A stretch of 64,000 nt of DNA from Bacillota bacterium (GTDB lineage: Bacteria; Bacillota; Sulfobacillia; Sulfobacillales; Sulfobacillaceae). The notes beneath the pieces were generated by a model. It did not search any database and was not told where the DNA came from. It saw only the letters and a list, made by a program, of their open reading frames with translations. The stretch lies in contig JAPNUO010000001.1 in the NCBI GenBank assembly GCA_026627065.1, positions 124,001 through 188,000 of the forward strand. The letters run 5' to 3'. Both the position numbers and the translations under genes were made by a program. Below, piece by piece: positions 52,487 through 61,603 of the stretch. The first letter of the stretch is position 1; every line of letters starts with the position of its first letter.

Positions 52487-54478
52487 GTGAGCCTTAATCA
52501 CTTGCTCTTCATCCTTGTCGTGATTTTCGCCCTGTTGTGGTTTGGATTACTGGCGGAAGAAAAGTGGCAATACGTCACCCTGGGCCAGCCCTTGAACCGC
52601 AGCGATCAACCAGGCCGGCGATGGGCAGGCGTTGTGACCTATGTGTTCGGCCAAAAACGGCTTTTTAAGGACAAGTACTCGGGGCCTATGCATTTTGCCA
52701 TCTTTTGGGGATTTATCATCCTGACCATCGGGTCCGTCATTTTTTTGATTCGCGGACTGTTTCCCAGCGTGGGAGCACCTCAAGGCGTGCCTGCGGTAAT
52801 TTTGAACGTCGCCACCGATGTGATGGCGGTCGCGGTGCTCGTTGCGCTGGCGATGGCAGCGTTCAAGCGCTACGTGCTTCGCCCTAAGCGGCTTGCCCGC
52901 AATTTTGACGCCTTAGCCGTGTTGATCCTGATCGCTATTGTCGTTCTGGCCGATGTGGCGATTGAAGCCTTTACCATTGCGGTCACCCCGCACGCCCCGT
53001 ATGCCCCGCTGGGCAGCTGGCTGGCCGGCTGGCTGAAGGGGTACGGAGCGGTTTTTGACCGCACCGGGCTCATGGTGTCGGACTGGGTGAAGCTGTTGGC
53101 GCTGATGGGCTTTTTGGTCTATCTCCCCTATTCCAAGCACTTTCACTTATTTGTGGCGCCGCTGAACATCTACCATCGGAACCTGGAGCCGTTAGGGCGG
53201 CTGCCCCGCCTAGACCTGGACAATGAGGAGGCGGAGTCATTTGGGGTGGGGCAGGTGACTGACCTCGCCTGGAGCGACCTCCTGGACGCCTATGCGTGCG
53301 TGCAATGCGGTCGGTGCACGGCCGAGTGTCCGGCCAACGCGACTGGAAAGCACCTGTCGCCCAAGGAAATCATGGTCGATCTCCGCCGTCAGCTTGAGCG
53401 GGTGGGTCCCCTGTTGCGCTTACCTGAGGATCAGCGCACGCCGGAGCAAGCGGAAACCCTTGCCGTGCCACTGGCTGGCGGCATCATCGCCAGCGACGAT
53501 CTGTGGGCGTGTACCACCTGCGGAGCCTGCGTGGAAGCGTGTCCCGTGTTTGACGAGCATGTCGTGAAGATCGTGGGCATGCGCCGCCATTTGGTCTTGA
53601 CCCAAGGGGACATGCCGGCCGAAGCGGAAATGTTTTTTAGAAACGTGGAGAATGCCGGCAATCCCTGGGGCCTGGGCCCGGAAAAGCGGGACGAGTTTGC
53701 CGCCCGGATGGGCATCAAGGACTTGTCCCGCGGCGACAAAGCTGACGTGCTGTATTGGATGGGCTGCGCGGCAACCTATGATGATCGCGCCCGTAAAGTC
53801 GCGGAGGCGACCGTCTCCTTGTTAAAGGAAGCCGGCGTCGACGTCGGGGTTTTGGGGACTCAGGAGACTTGCAACGGCGAGGCGACGCGCCGCCTCGGCA
53901 ACGAATATCTCTTTCAGATGCTGGCCCGGCAAAATGTCGAGACGCTCAACGCGTTGGGCGTCAAAACCATCATTACGACATGTCCCCACTGTTTCAATAC
54001 GCTAAAGAACGAGTACCCGGACTTTGGCGGCGATTACGACGTGGTGCACCACAGCGAGTATTTGGCAAGGCTGGTTCAGGAAGGGCGGCTTCAGCCCAAA
54101 GCGCAGCGCAAAGTGAGCGTCACCTACCACGATTCCTGCTATTTAGGGCGCTATAACAACATTTTCGAAGCGCCGCGGGCGGTGCTGAATGCGATGCCGA
54201 ACCTTGAGGTGCGAGAAATGGCGCGGAGCCGCGAAAGAAGTTTCTGCTGCGGCGCGGGCGGCGGCCGCATGTGGCTGGAAGAGCGCACGGGCACGAAAAT
54301 TAATCAGGCCCGGACTGCGCAGGCGCTGGAGACCGGCGCCGAGATGATTGCCACCGCGTGCCCTTTTTGTTTGACCATGATGCGCGACGGGGTGCAAGCG
54401 TTAGGCGCTGAGGATCGCGTAACGGTCAAAGATTTTTCGGAAATTCTCGCGGAAAATCTTTTGCCTATGGTGAACTGA
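52487..54478 (+). CDS. membrane-bound HdrD-like Fe-S oxidoreductase (CCG domain protein)
   Basis: A 663-residue protein, GTG 52487 with GGGAGGG 7-8 bases upstream. Residues 1-220 hold about five or six membrane helices like the gamma subunit of nitrate reductase or HmeC, with possible heme His (PMHFAIFWGF, KHFHLFVAP). Residues about 270-370 carry two [4Fe-4S] motifs: CVQCGRCTAECPAN and CTTCGACVEACPVF. The C-terminal half has two CCG domains (CPHCFNTLKNEY with HDSCYLGRYN, and FCCGAGGGRMW with CPFCLTMM), as in heterodisulfide reductase subunit D. Such fusions pass electrons from ETF, acyl-CoA dehydrogenases or thiols to menaquinone. No etf genes lie next to it, so its electron donor is unknown. 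Confidence 0.85.
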   Translation: MSLNHLLFILVVIFALLWFGLLAEEKWQYVTLGQPLNRSDQPGRRWAGVVTYVFGQKRLFKDKYSGPMHFAIFWGFIILTIGSVIFLIRGLFPSVGAPQGVPAVILNVATDVMAVAVLVALAMAAFKRYVLRPKRLARNFDALAVLILIAIVVLADVAIEAFTIAVTPHAPYAPLGSWLAGWLKGYGAVFDRTGLMVSDWVKLLALMGFLVYLPYSKHFHLFVAPLNIYHRNLEPLGRLPRLDLDNEEAESFGVGQVTDLAWSDLLDAYACVQCGRCTAECPANATGKHLSPKEIMVDLRRQLERVGPLLRLPEDQRTPEQAETLAVPLAGGIIASDDLWACTTCGACVEACPVFDEHVVKIVGMRRHLVLTQGDMPAEAEMFFRNVENAGNPWGLGPEKRDEFAARMGIKDLSRGDKADVLYWMGCAATYDDRARKVAEATVSLLKEAGVDVGVLGTQETCNGEATRRLGNEYLFQMLARQNVETLNALGVKTIITTCPHCFNTLKNEYPDFGGDYDVVHHSEYLARLVQEGRLQPKAQRKVSVTYHDSCYLGRYNNIFEAPRAVLNAMPNLEVREMARSRERSFCCGAGGGRMWLEERTGTKINQARTAQALETGAEMIATACPFCLTMMRDGVQALGAEDRVTVKDFSEILAENLLPMVN

Positions 54479-54563
54479 GCGGGAAAAATCTGGCCTCTAG
54501 CTCGCGCAACGCCGGGATCTCTGGTATCCTCTCTTCGGACTCGCGGACGAGGGGAGAGAGGCC

Positions 54564-55334
54564 ATGGGAGACTGGGAAAATCAGGTCGTGATTGTCACGG
54601 GCGGCGCTCAGGGCATTGGAATGGCCATAACTCGCGCCTTTGCCCGAGAAGGGGCGCGGGTCGCCATTGCCGATATCGACGCCGAAGCGGGCGAAGAGTT
54701 GGCCCAGGCATTGCGTGAGGAGCCGGGCGAGGTTCGCCCCTGGACCTGCGACGTGGCATCGGAGGAGTCGGTGTCGCGCGTGGTGCAGGGCGTGCTGGAG
54801 GCTTGGGGAGCCCTGCACGTGGTGGTGAACAATGCCGGCATTGGCTGGACAGGGACGCTGGAAACCCGCACGCTCGACGAGTGGGATCGGGTCATTGCGG
54901 TCAATCTGCGCGGCCCCTATCTGATGGCGCGATATGCGGCGGCGGCCTTGTCCCGCAATGAGAAGCCCGGCGCCATCGTGAATATTGCCTCGACGCGCGC
55001 GCTCATGTCGGAACCGCACTCGGAACCGTATGCCGCCAGCAAGGGCGGGCTGTTGGCCCTCACCCATGCGCTGGCGATTACGCTAGGCCCCCGGGTGCGG
55101 GTCAATGCCGTGAGCCCAGGGTGGATTGAGGTGTCTGCCTACCGAAAAGCGAGCCAGCGCCGGGCGCCCCAGCTGAGCGAGCAAGACCATGCCCAGCATC
55201 CGGTCGGCCGCGTGGGGCGCCCGGAGGATGTCGCCGACGCGGTGTTGTTTTTGGCGTCGCCCCGGGCGGGATTTGTGACCGGAGCCAATCTGGTGGTGGA
55301 CGGTGGCATGACAGTCAAAATGATTTATGAATAG
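54564..55334 (+). CDS. short-chain dehydrogenase/reductase
   Basis: A 256-residue classical SDR, ATG 54564 after GGGGAGAGAGG. NAD(P) motif VTGGAQGIGMAI, Asp in IADIDAEAGEE suggesting NAD preference, structural NNAGIG, catalytic Ser in VNIASTRALM and YxxxK in YAASKGG, and VNAVSPGWIEVS. The substrate is unknown (many 3-oxoacyl-ACP reductase and sugar dehydrogenase relatives). It lies 85 bases behind the Fe-S oxidoreductase on the same strand. Confidence 0.88.
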   Translation: MGDWENQVVIVTGGAQGIGMAITRAFAREGARVAIADIDAEAGEELAQALREEPGEVRPWTCDVASEESVSRVVQGVLEAWGALHVVVNNAGIGWTGTLETRTLDEWDRVIAVNLRGPYLMARYAAAALSRNEKPGAIVNIASTRALMSEPHSEPYAASKGGLLALTHALAITLGPRVRVNAVSPGWIEVSAYRKASQRRAPQLSEQDHAQHPVGRVGRPEDVADAVLFLASPRAGFVTGANLVVDGGMTVKMIYE

Positions 55335-55422
55335 ACGGGGTTAAGCGAGACTGTCGCCAGGGTTTCGCCGGGTCGGCAGGAGGATTTGGGGGCGCGGCCG
55401 CCTCCCCACAGGGAAAGACGCG

Positions 55423-56184
55423 ATGACAAGGGGGCGCGTGCCGTTGTGGATCTGGATGGGAGCGCTGGCAGCCGCTGGATTCGTGATTAGTTTGATTACC
55501 AACGCGGTGGCGACTGGCGGCGCTCTTTTGGTGATGCCGCTGTTGTCGCTGTGGTTTCCGGCGCGGCAAGTGGTGGTGATGGCGACCCCCATGCTTTGGG
55601 TCAACGCCCTTTTGGCATGGTGGAATTATCGCCGGGCCTGGCGGGTGCGGCGGGCCTTGGTGACTATCCCCTGGGTGCTGGTGGGGCTCATTGCCGGCGT
55701 GCACCTTCTGAAGGTGTTGCCGCGCGACGTGCTCACCCGCCTCATTGGGGCCATTGCCCTCTTGTTTGCCGCTTACGAAACGTGGCGGCGGGCGCGGGAA
55801 CGCCAGCCGCAGGGCCTGGCTTCCTGGTGGGGAGGCCCGGTGGGGATTGCCGCGGGGATTATGAGCGCGTTGTCGAATATTGGGGGCACATTGCTCTCCT
55901 TGTACGTGCTAAGTCCTGATACCACGCCTGACGGGTTGGTGGGCAGCATCGCCTTTTTGTCCGTCTTTATGACCTCGGTCAAATTTGTCCTGTACGCGGG
56001 AACCTTTCATCGCCTGATGAACGGCGTTACACTGGTGGCCGCGATCCCGGCGGTGCCGGCGGTCTGGCTGGGCGGGCGCGTGGGTACGCGCGTGCATCAG
56101 GCGATTCACCCAGCGCGGTTTCGCTGGATTATTTTAGGCCTGGTCATGGTGAGCGGCGCGTTTTTACTGGTCACCGGGGGCTAG
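55423..56184 (+). CDS. TauE/SafE-family membrane permease
   Basis: A 253-residue membrane protein with eight hydrophobic segments and the TauE/SafE duplication: ISLITNAVATGGALLVMPLL in the first half and GIAAGIMSALSNIGGTLLSL in the second. Members export sulfite, sulfoacetate or similar anions. The ATG at 55423 has AGGGAAAG upstream. In a sulfur-metabolising host a role with sulfite would be natural, but that is inference. Confidence 0.82.
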   Translation: MTRGRVPLWIWMGALAAAGFVISLITNAVATGGALLVMPLLSLWFPARQVVVMATPMLWVNALLAWWNYRRAWRVRRALVTIPWVLVGLIAGVHLLKVLPRDVLTRLIGAIALLFAAYETWRRARERQPQGLASWWGGPVGIAAGIMSALSNIGGTLLSLYVLSPDTTPDGLVGSIAFLSVFMTSVKFVLYAGTFHRLMNGVTLVAAIPAVPAVWLGGRVGTRVHQAIHPARFRWIILGLVMVSGAFLLVTGG

Positions 56185-56435
56185 GGCGGACGGCGGGGCC
56201 GGCAGCGGCGGGTGCGCGCCGAGGGACAATGGCGGTCAAGTTTTTGAACACTTGAAAGCAGGATGTTGCACAATGCACACGGAACGAAATCCTGTGGATT
56301 GTGCTGAGGAGACGCTCTGCGGATAATAGCCTCGGTATCGGACACGCGGTCCGAAATAGGACGAGAGGGGCATCTCCACATGTCTTCTGGCGACGTCTCT
56401 TGCAAAGAAGCCTTACTAACCCGGAGAGCAGTCTT

Positions 56436-57680
56436 ATGACGGCAAATCCCCAGCCTCAGTCAGGGTGGCCCCAGCGACTTTCTGGAATCTTTCGCGATCG
56501 CGAGTATCGGGCGCTTTTCGTGACGCTTCTTCTGGCCGGACTCGCCTCCGGGACGGTCATTCCCTACTTTGCCCTGTGGGTGGTCCACGTGCTTCACGGC
56601 ACGACGCGGGAGGCAGCCTGGATTTTTGTGCCGCAAGGCGTCATGGGGGTCATTTCAGGCATTGGCCAGGGGGCTCTTTCGGATCGTGTAGGGCGGCGAA
56701 AGCCCATCCTCTTGGTCAGCATGGCTGTGACCACTGCGGCCTGGCTGGGCCTTTCCCTGGTCGTGCATTATGGGTCCGCCTTGGTGCTGTCGGGGCTCAG
56801 CGGGCTCGGTGGCATCGGACTTTTATTCAGCCTGGTTGGCGACGTGATCCGGCACAAGCACGCGAGCGGCCAGCATGGCCTCGAGTCAACGGGGTTCATC
56901 ACCACCATGGAGCGCGCCGCGTTTTCGCTGGGGTTCTTGCTGGGGCCGGTGCTCGGCGGCCTGGTTGTCCTCGGAGGCGGATACGCCGCAGTCTTTCGCG
57001 CGGCCGCACTGGTCGAAGTGGTGGCCCTGGGATTTGGGGCGTGGGCGCTTCCCGATCCGCAACGGCTCGCCTCCGCCCGTCGTGCCGCGCAAGGCAGCCT
57101 CGCGCTACGCGACGTGGCTCTTCTGACGGTGTTGGCTGGAGCCGGCATGGCCTTAATGGCGGGGGATACCGGACGTTCCATGTTTTTGCCCCTGTACCTG
57201 ACCCAAACGCTGCACCTCCCCGTGGTGGCTGTGAGCGGGGCGTTTTCCCTCACCGTGGTGGGCGAGCTGTTTTTTATGCCGTTATCCGGCCTGTTGGCTG
57301 ACCGCATCGGTGCTGCGCGCGTCTTGATGGCCGGGGCGTTGGCTCAGGCGCTGTTCTTCTTCCTCTTGAGCCACAGTGTACGCTACTGGGAAGTCCTTTT
57401 GCTGCAGGTGTTTTACGCGTTGGTGATCTCTGCCACCAGCGGGGTGGCCATCGTATTTTCGCAGCAAATGTTTCGCGGGCGGCGACTCGGCTTGGCCACC
57501 ACGACCTACCAGTCGATGCGGGGGTTGGCGCCGGTGGTTAACAGCGTGCTGGCCTGGGCAACAGCCTCGGTGGTGCCGCACATTTTTGACGCGCTGAGTG
57601 CCCTCGCTATCTTCGGCGTCATCCTCCTTGATGTTATTCGCCGCGCGCGCGGATCGGATCCTGCGGTCGAGAGTGGGTAG
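56436..57680 (+). CDS. MFS transporter, sugar efflux/drug type
   Basis: A 414-residue, 12-helix MFS protein. ATG 56436 follows GGAGAG by 7 bases; an open frame to 56301 lacks a site. Motif A after helix 2 is IGQGALSDRVGRRKPILLVS, and the mid copy is MPLSGLLADRIGAARVLMAG. The late segment GLATTTYQSMRGLAPVVNSV resembles SET-family sugar efflux proteins. Stands alone after TauE. Substrate not known. Confidence 0.8.
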   Translation: MTANPQPQSGWPQRLSGIFRDREYRALFVTLLLAGLASGTVIPYFALWVVHVLHGTTREAAWIFVPQGVMGVISGIGQGALSDRVGRRKPILLVSMAVTTAAWLGLSLVVHYGSALVLSGLSGLGGIGLLFSLVGDVIRHKHASGQHGLESTGFITTMERAAFSLGFLLGPVLGGLVVLGGGYAAVFRAAALVEVVALGFGAWALPDPQRLASARRAAQGSLALRDVALLTVLAGAGMALMAGDTGRSMFLPLYLTQTLHLPVVAVSGAFSLTVVGELFFMPLSGLLADRIGAARVLMAGALAQALFFFLLSHSVRYWEVLLLQVFYALVISATSGVAIVFSQQMFRGRRLGLATTTYQSMRGLAPVVNSVLAWATASVVPHIFDALSALAIFGVILLDVIRRARGSDPAVESG

Positions 57681-58050
57681 AACGCGGCCTCAAGGCTTGG
57701 CCGAGATGGCGAGTTTCTCTTGGGCCGCGGGTCCCCGGAGAACCGGACGCGCGCACTTAACGCATCCCTCCCCAAAACACTCACCGGCGAAATCCGTGAG
57801 ACCGTTGGCGGGCGACGTAGACCATTTTTCCTCCACTAAAATCTTGTACAATCGGCAACGCGTCCAGAGTGCCTGGGGCTACCTTCCCCGGCAGCATCCT
57901 TGATGGGATCCTGATCCATGGCTCGTCGACCGACGACCTGTGGAGGGGCGTTCCCCGAATTTTCGTCATCGAATTTATTGACCTCATTCCAAACCTCGGC
58001 GTCACGCCCAAGACGCGAGGCCACGCTTTACTCGCTCGCGGTCGATCCCC
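57681..58050. other. spacer with a possible gene remnant
   Basis: 370 bases without a convincing gene. On the plus strand 57869-58054 is open and protein-like in part (RIFVIEFIDLIPNLGVTPKT) but has no ribosome binding site. The minus strand is also open there. It may be the tail of a lost gene. Confidence 0.3.
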
Positions 58051-59127
58051 CTAGGACGGGGACGATGGCGCGGGACGTTTGAACCAGTGCCAGCGGGGCA
58101 GCGCGATGACGCCAGCAAGATCGCCGTAAACGACAAGCCCGAGCAAGAGGATGGCGCCGCTATTGGGATCGGTGCCCATGCCGCCGAGTACGCCAAAGTC
58201 CTGTCCCAGCCACCAGCCGAGAAAGACCCAGAGAAGCGTGGCCCACCACACCCAGCGACTGTCCGGACGCGTTACCCAGAGAACGGCCAAAATCGCAAGG
58301 CTGGCGCAGAGGAGCGCGTTCCAGATGACCGGATGGAGCGCTAGCGAATGGGCCCAGGCATACAGCGGCGCGGAGAAGAGCGCGGGCTGGGGCATGGACG
58401 CCATGGAGAGCACGTAGCCTCCGAGCACGGTGCCGGTCCACCAACCTGCCGGTGGCCAGGCTTGCAGCACCAGCAGGAGAAGCCAAAGGCCGACCAAAAA
58501 TCGCCGAAGGATGTGGCGGGGACGCCCGCCTTCCCACCATTGCCGGGGACCCAAGAGGAGCAGGGCCGCGCACATATAGAGAAACACCGACCCTGGTGCT
58601 CCCGTGAGCCACCCTCCGCCAGCGAAAATGCCGCCCAGGCCCTCTCCCCCAATCCACACAATGGTGCCCCAGAGCAGCGACACCCAGAGAGCGACTCGTT
58701 GTCCCCGATCCGGCCGGCCGAAAAGCAAACCCAGGCCAATGCCGATTTGCGTAAACTCCGCCACGACATTCCAGAGGATCGGGCTGAGAGACCAGAGCCG
58801 CATTCCCACGCCAATCAGCCAAGCGACCGGCGCAGGTTGACCGGAGATGAGGGGAGCGACCACGCCGCCGAGAAAACGCGTCACCATCAGCGGTTGAGCT
58901 TGGAGCAGTCCGTCCAGCAGCCAAAGTGCCCCCAGGCCATGGATGAGCCAATCGCGGGCGGGTACGGTGGCCGAAATCGCCGGCGCGGGTGAAGATGAAA
59001 CGCTTCGGCGCGACGCGGAATACGCGTAAAGGAGGTAGGCTAGGGTGCCCAGCGCCAGGAGGAGGGAAATTGTGTAAAAGAGCGAAAGAGCTTCTCGAGA
59101 AGGCAAATGACCAAAAGTCGTTAACAT
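58051..59127 (-). CDS. polytopic membrane protein of unknown function
   Basis: A 358-residue protein with about nine hydrophobic segments and many Trp and Gly residues, ATG 59127 with GGAGGGGGAGG upstream. The first helix is followed by a short polar linker (residues 38-58). Segments such as HGLGALWLLDGLLQAQPLMV and WNALLCASLAILAVLWVTRP indicate an integral membrane protein; no charged catalytic motif or heme-binding pair is clear. I do not recognise a named family. It is alone on its strand, divergent from feoB with 187 bases between starts. Confidence 0.7.
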   Translation of the reverse strand: MLTTFGHLPSREALSLFYTISLLLALGTLAYLLYAYSASRRSVSSSPAPAISATVPARDWLIHGLGALWLLDGLLQAQPLMVTRFLGGVVAPLISGQPAPVAWLIGVGMRLWSLSPILWNVVAEFTQIGIGLGLLFGRPDRGQRVALWVSLLWGTIVWIGGEGLGGIFAGGGWLTGAPGSVFLYMCAALLLLGPRQWWEGGRPRHILRRFLVGLWLLLLVLQAWPPAGWWTGTVLGGYVLSMASMPQPALFSAPLYAWAHSLALHPVIWNALLCASLAILAVLWVTRPDSRWVWWATLLWVFLGWWLGQDFGVLGGMGTDPNSGAILLLGLVVYGDLAGVIALPRWHWFKRPAPSSPS

Positions 59128-59314
59128 CGCATGCGCCTCCCCCTCCTTCAGGCAATACGGGCCATGGTGCTCCTGGCCCTATCCTATAGGATGCCCCGGC
59201 CGGCAGCTAGACCCATTCGAACTAGAAGGATTGGCGCGCCGGGCCGACATTTGCCCCTCGGTTTTCGAGAAATATTTGCGGCGGTCGTCGCATAGCTTGT
59301 CCTGAGGGGATACT

Positions 59315-61108
59315 ATGGCGCAGCGCACGATTGTTCTGGCGGGGAATCCGAACGTTGGAAAATCGCTTGTCTTTTCGCAGTTGAGCGGGCGGTACGCGGA
59401 AGTCTCCAACTTTCCTGGCACGACGGTTGAGGTGTTAGAGGGGCGTTTAGGAGCCGATCGGTTGGTAGACACTCCCGGCATCTACGGCCTTAGCCGCTTT
59501 ACCGACGAAGAGCGTGTGGCGGTGGAGGCCATCGGCGATGCTGATCTGGTGGTACAAATTCTCGATGGGACCCATTTGCCCCGCGATCTGTTCTTGACGT
59601 GGCATTTAATTGACGCTGGGGTGCCTCTGGTGGTCGCCGTGAACATGATCGATGAATTGCGGCGCCAAGGCAGCCGGGTCGATTGTGATGCGTTGTCCCG
59701 CATTCTCGGGGTGCCGGTGGTCGCGATCTCCGCCTTGACTGGCGAAGGCCTGGACGACTTGAGACGCATGATTGCCGAAGGGGGCCGCATTTCCGACAAG
59801 GGGCGCGCCTTTGAGGCGAGCGGAGCGAGGACGCGCTTAGAAGCCATGCTCTGGCAGGAAGAAGACGCCAAGCTTGCCCTCGCCTTAGGCCAGCGCCCTC
59901 CGGCAAACAACCGCACGACCATTTACAGTGAGCGGCGCGAACGGGCGGACCGGACAGCAGGCGAGGTGTTTTTCCCGACGACGCGCCGTGCGACCTTGAG
60001 CCGGTGGCTGGGAGACGCGCTGCTCACCCCTCTCGGCGGAGCCCTTTCCGTGGCGGTGCTGGTCGTGCTGGTCTACTACCTGGTGGGCGTGGTGGTGGCC
60101 AACGTGGTCGTCTCCCATCTCGAAACCTGGATGAGGGATGGCGTCATCCCCGTGATGGCCCGCCTCATCGGCCGGGTGATTCCGTCCCACACCCTGGCTT
60201 ACCATCTGCTGATCGGTCCCTATGGCCTCATATCCGCGGGCCTCGTCTATCTGATTGCGCTCCTGTTGCCGCTGGTGGTGGCGTTTTACCTGGTGCTGGC
60301 GGCCCTGGAGGATTCAGGCTACCTGCCGCGCTTGGCTACGGTGCTGGACCGCTTCTTCATTCAGTTAGGGCTGAACGGCCGGGCCGTCATTCCGTTGGTA
60401 CTCGGCTTCGGCTGCGTGACCATGGCGACCGTGACGACGCGGATCTTGAGTTCGGAACGCGAACGCACCATTGCCACCATTTTACTTGCCTGGACCATCC
60501 CGTGCTCGGCCCAGATGGGCGTGATTACCGGCCTTTTGGCCGGGTTGGGCTGGCCGTTTGCGGTGACTTATGCGTTGACCATCCTTGGCCTCTTCATCAC
60601 CGTCGGCACGCTTTTGGACCGTACACTGCCGGGGAAACCGGCAGCCCTGCTGTTGGACCTGCCGCCTATGCGCTGGCCTTCCCTGGTCAATCTCTTGGAG
60701 AAGACCCGCATCAAGGTCGCAGGATTCTTGCGAGAAGCGGGGCCGCTCTTCTTGGTCGGGTCGGGTCTGATCGAGCTGGCGCAGGCGATAGGGGGGCTCA
60801 CCTGGCTGTCGGACAAAATCAGCCCTTTCATGGAATATTGGCTGGGGCTCCCAAGTGCGGCCACCCCTGCCTTTATCCTCGGCTTTATCCGCCGGGATTT
60901 CGGCGCCGTAGGACTGTATGCCGGGGGTCTTTCCCCGCATCAAGTGCTCACGGGGGCGGTGACCCTGACGCTGTTTGTTCCCTGTATCGCATCGACCCTG
61001 GTGATTTTGAAGGAACGGGGGGCGCGGCAGGGCACCGCCATTTGGCTGGGGTCGATAGCGCTGGCCTTGCTGGTAGGGGGACTGGTGGCGCGTTTGGGAC
61101 CCTATTGA
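59315..61108 (+). CDS. feoB: ferrous iron transport protein B
   Basis: A 597-residue Fe(II) transporter with N-terminal G domain and membrane part. G1 VLAGNPNVGKSLVFSQLSG, G2 Thr in SNFPGTTVEVLEG, G3 VDTPGIYGL, G4 AVNMIDELRR, G5 ISALTGEG are all present. The membrane Gate motifs are FGCVTMATVTTRILSSERER and TIPCSAQMGV, the latter with the pore Cys, then the second Gate. At about 600 residues it is shorter than Escherichia FeoB (over 700) and lacks an extended C-terminus. ATG 59315 has GAGGGG upstream. FeoA is encoded about 10 kb away. Confidence 0.92.
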   Translation: MAQRTIVLAGNPNVGKSLVFSQLSGRYAEVSNFPGTTVEVLEGRLGADRLVDTPGIYGLSRFTDEERVAVEAIGDADLVVQILDGTHLPRDLFLTWHLIDAGVPLVVAVNMIDELRRQGSRVDCDALSRILGVPVVAISALTGEGLDDLRRMIAEGGRISDKGRAFEASGARTRLEAMLWQEEDAKLALALGQRPPANNRTTIYSERRERADRTAGEVFFPTTRRATLSRWLGDALLTPLGGALSVAVLVVLVYYLVGVVVANVVVSHLETWMRDGVIPVMARLIGRVIPSHTLAYHLLIGPYGLISAGLVYLIALLLPLVVAFYLVLAALEDSGYLPRLATVLDRFFIQLGLNGRAVIPLVLGFGCVTMATVTTRILSSERERTIATILLAWTIPCSAQMGVITGLLAGLGWPFAVTYALTILGLFITVGTLLDRTLPGKPAALLLDLPPMRWPSLVNLLEKTRIKVAGFLREAGPLFLVGSGLIELAQAIGGLTWLSDKISPFMEYWLGLPSAATPAFILGFIRRDFGAVGLYAGGLSPHQVLTGAVTLTLFVPCIASTLVILKERGARQGTAIWLGSIALALLVGGLVARLGPY

Positions 61109-61140
61109 TGCGACGGGCATAGGATAGCGGCGGGGGGATT

Positions 61141-61344
61141 GTGGTGGAGCGATGGACCTGTCCCGTGTGTCACTATTCCCTGAGCGTGTACCAGGCGCGC
61201 TGCCCTCGGTGCGGCACGGCGCTCGAGCACCTGTGGAGCGAACGCTGTGACCGATGCCAGCTTGCGGCGTCGTGCGGCCCGGTCGGGGACGTGGCTCGGC
61301 CCCGCCGGCCGCGCCGGGGTTTATTGTGGCGAGGAAAGGCCTAG
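61141..61344 (+). CDS. small zinc-ribbon protein behind feoB
   Basis: A 67-residue protein beginning at GTG 61141 (or the next codon, GTG 61144), with GGGGGG upstream and 32 bases after feoB. Cys pattern: CPVC, CPRC, then CDRCQLAASC, i.e. two rubredoxin-like knuckles plus a further pair, fitting one zinc ribbon with extra thiols, or an Fe-S site. The basic C-terminus (RPRRPRRG) may bind nucleic acid or membrane. The position suggests a FeoC-like accessory, but no sequence similarity to FeoC is claimed. Confidence 0.6.
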   Translation: MVERWTCPVCHYSLSVYQARCPRCGTALEHLWSERCDRCQLAASCGPVGDVARPRRPRRGLLWRGKA

Positions 61345-61352
61345 GCTATAAT
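61324..61352 (+). promoter_or_regulatory. candidate promoter of mdh
   Basis: TTGTGG (61324-61329), a 17-base spacer and a perfect TATAAT (61347-61352), at the end of the zinc-ribbon gene. It would give a leader of about 245 bases before mdh. Confidence 0.5.
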
Positions 61353-61603
61353 GGCGCTGAGGCAAAAGAAGGCGTGGGAAGCCATTCCCACGGCTGGAGA
61401 AGCCCCTCATCCCGCCGGCGGCCACGCCGGCGCGCGGATGAGCCGTGTGAGCGGGCGCGCTTACATACGCCGGACGAAAAGGGCACTGAGCCGCGATGAA
61501 GGTGTTGGATTCGGGAGAATCAGCCCGTGATGGTGACAAGCTGGCGGGCGGCAGTGAAGGTTCATGTCATGCAGGATGAAGAGATGACGAAAGAGGGATG
61601 ACG
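61353..61603 (+). other. long structured 5' leader of mdh
   Basis: About 250 bases between the promoter and the mdh start. An 8-bp hairpin with a GCCA loop (CGTGGGAA 61373-61380, TTCCCACG 61385-61392) and a GC-rich inverted stretch near 61412-61436 are seen. No open frame is supported. A regulatory leader is possible, but no known riboswitch was recognised. Confidence 0.35.

Noticed and set aside
45802..57698. shared 11-mer GGCCTCAAGGC in two spacers (near 45802 and 57687)
   Set aside because: It is GC-rich and short, the flanks do not match, and a near copy occurs inside the deacetylase gene, so chance is sufficient.
60004..61122. 372-residue second frame inside feoB
   Set aside because: It is Arg/Gly-rich and out of frame with the FeoB membrane domain; a shadow.
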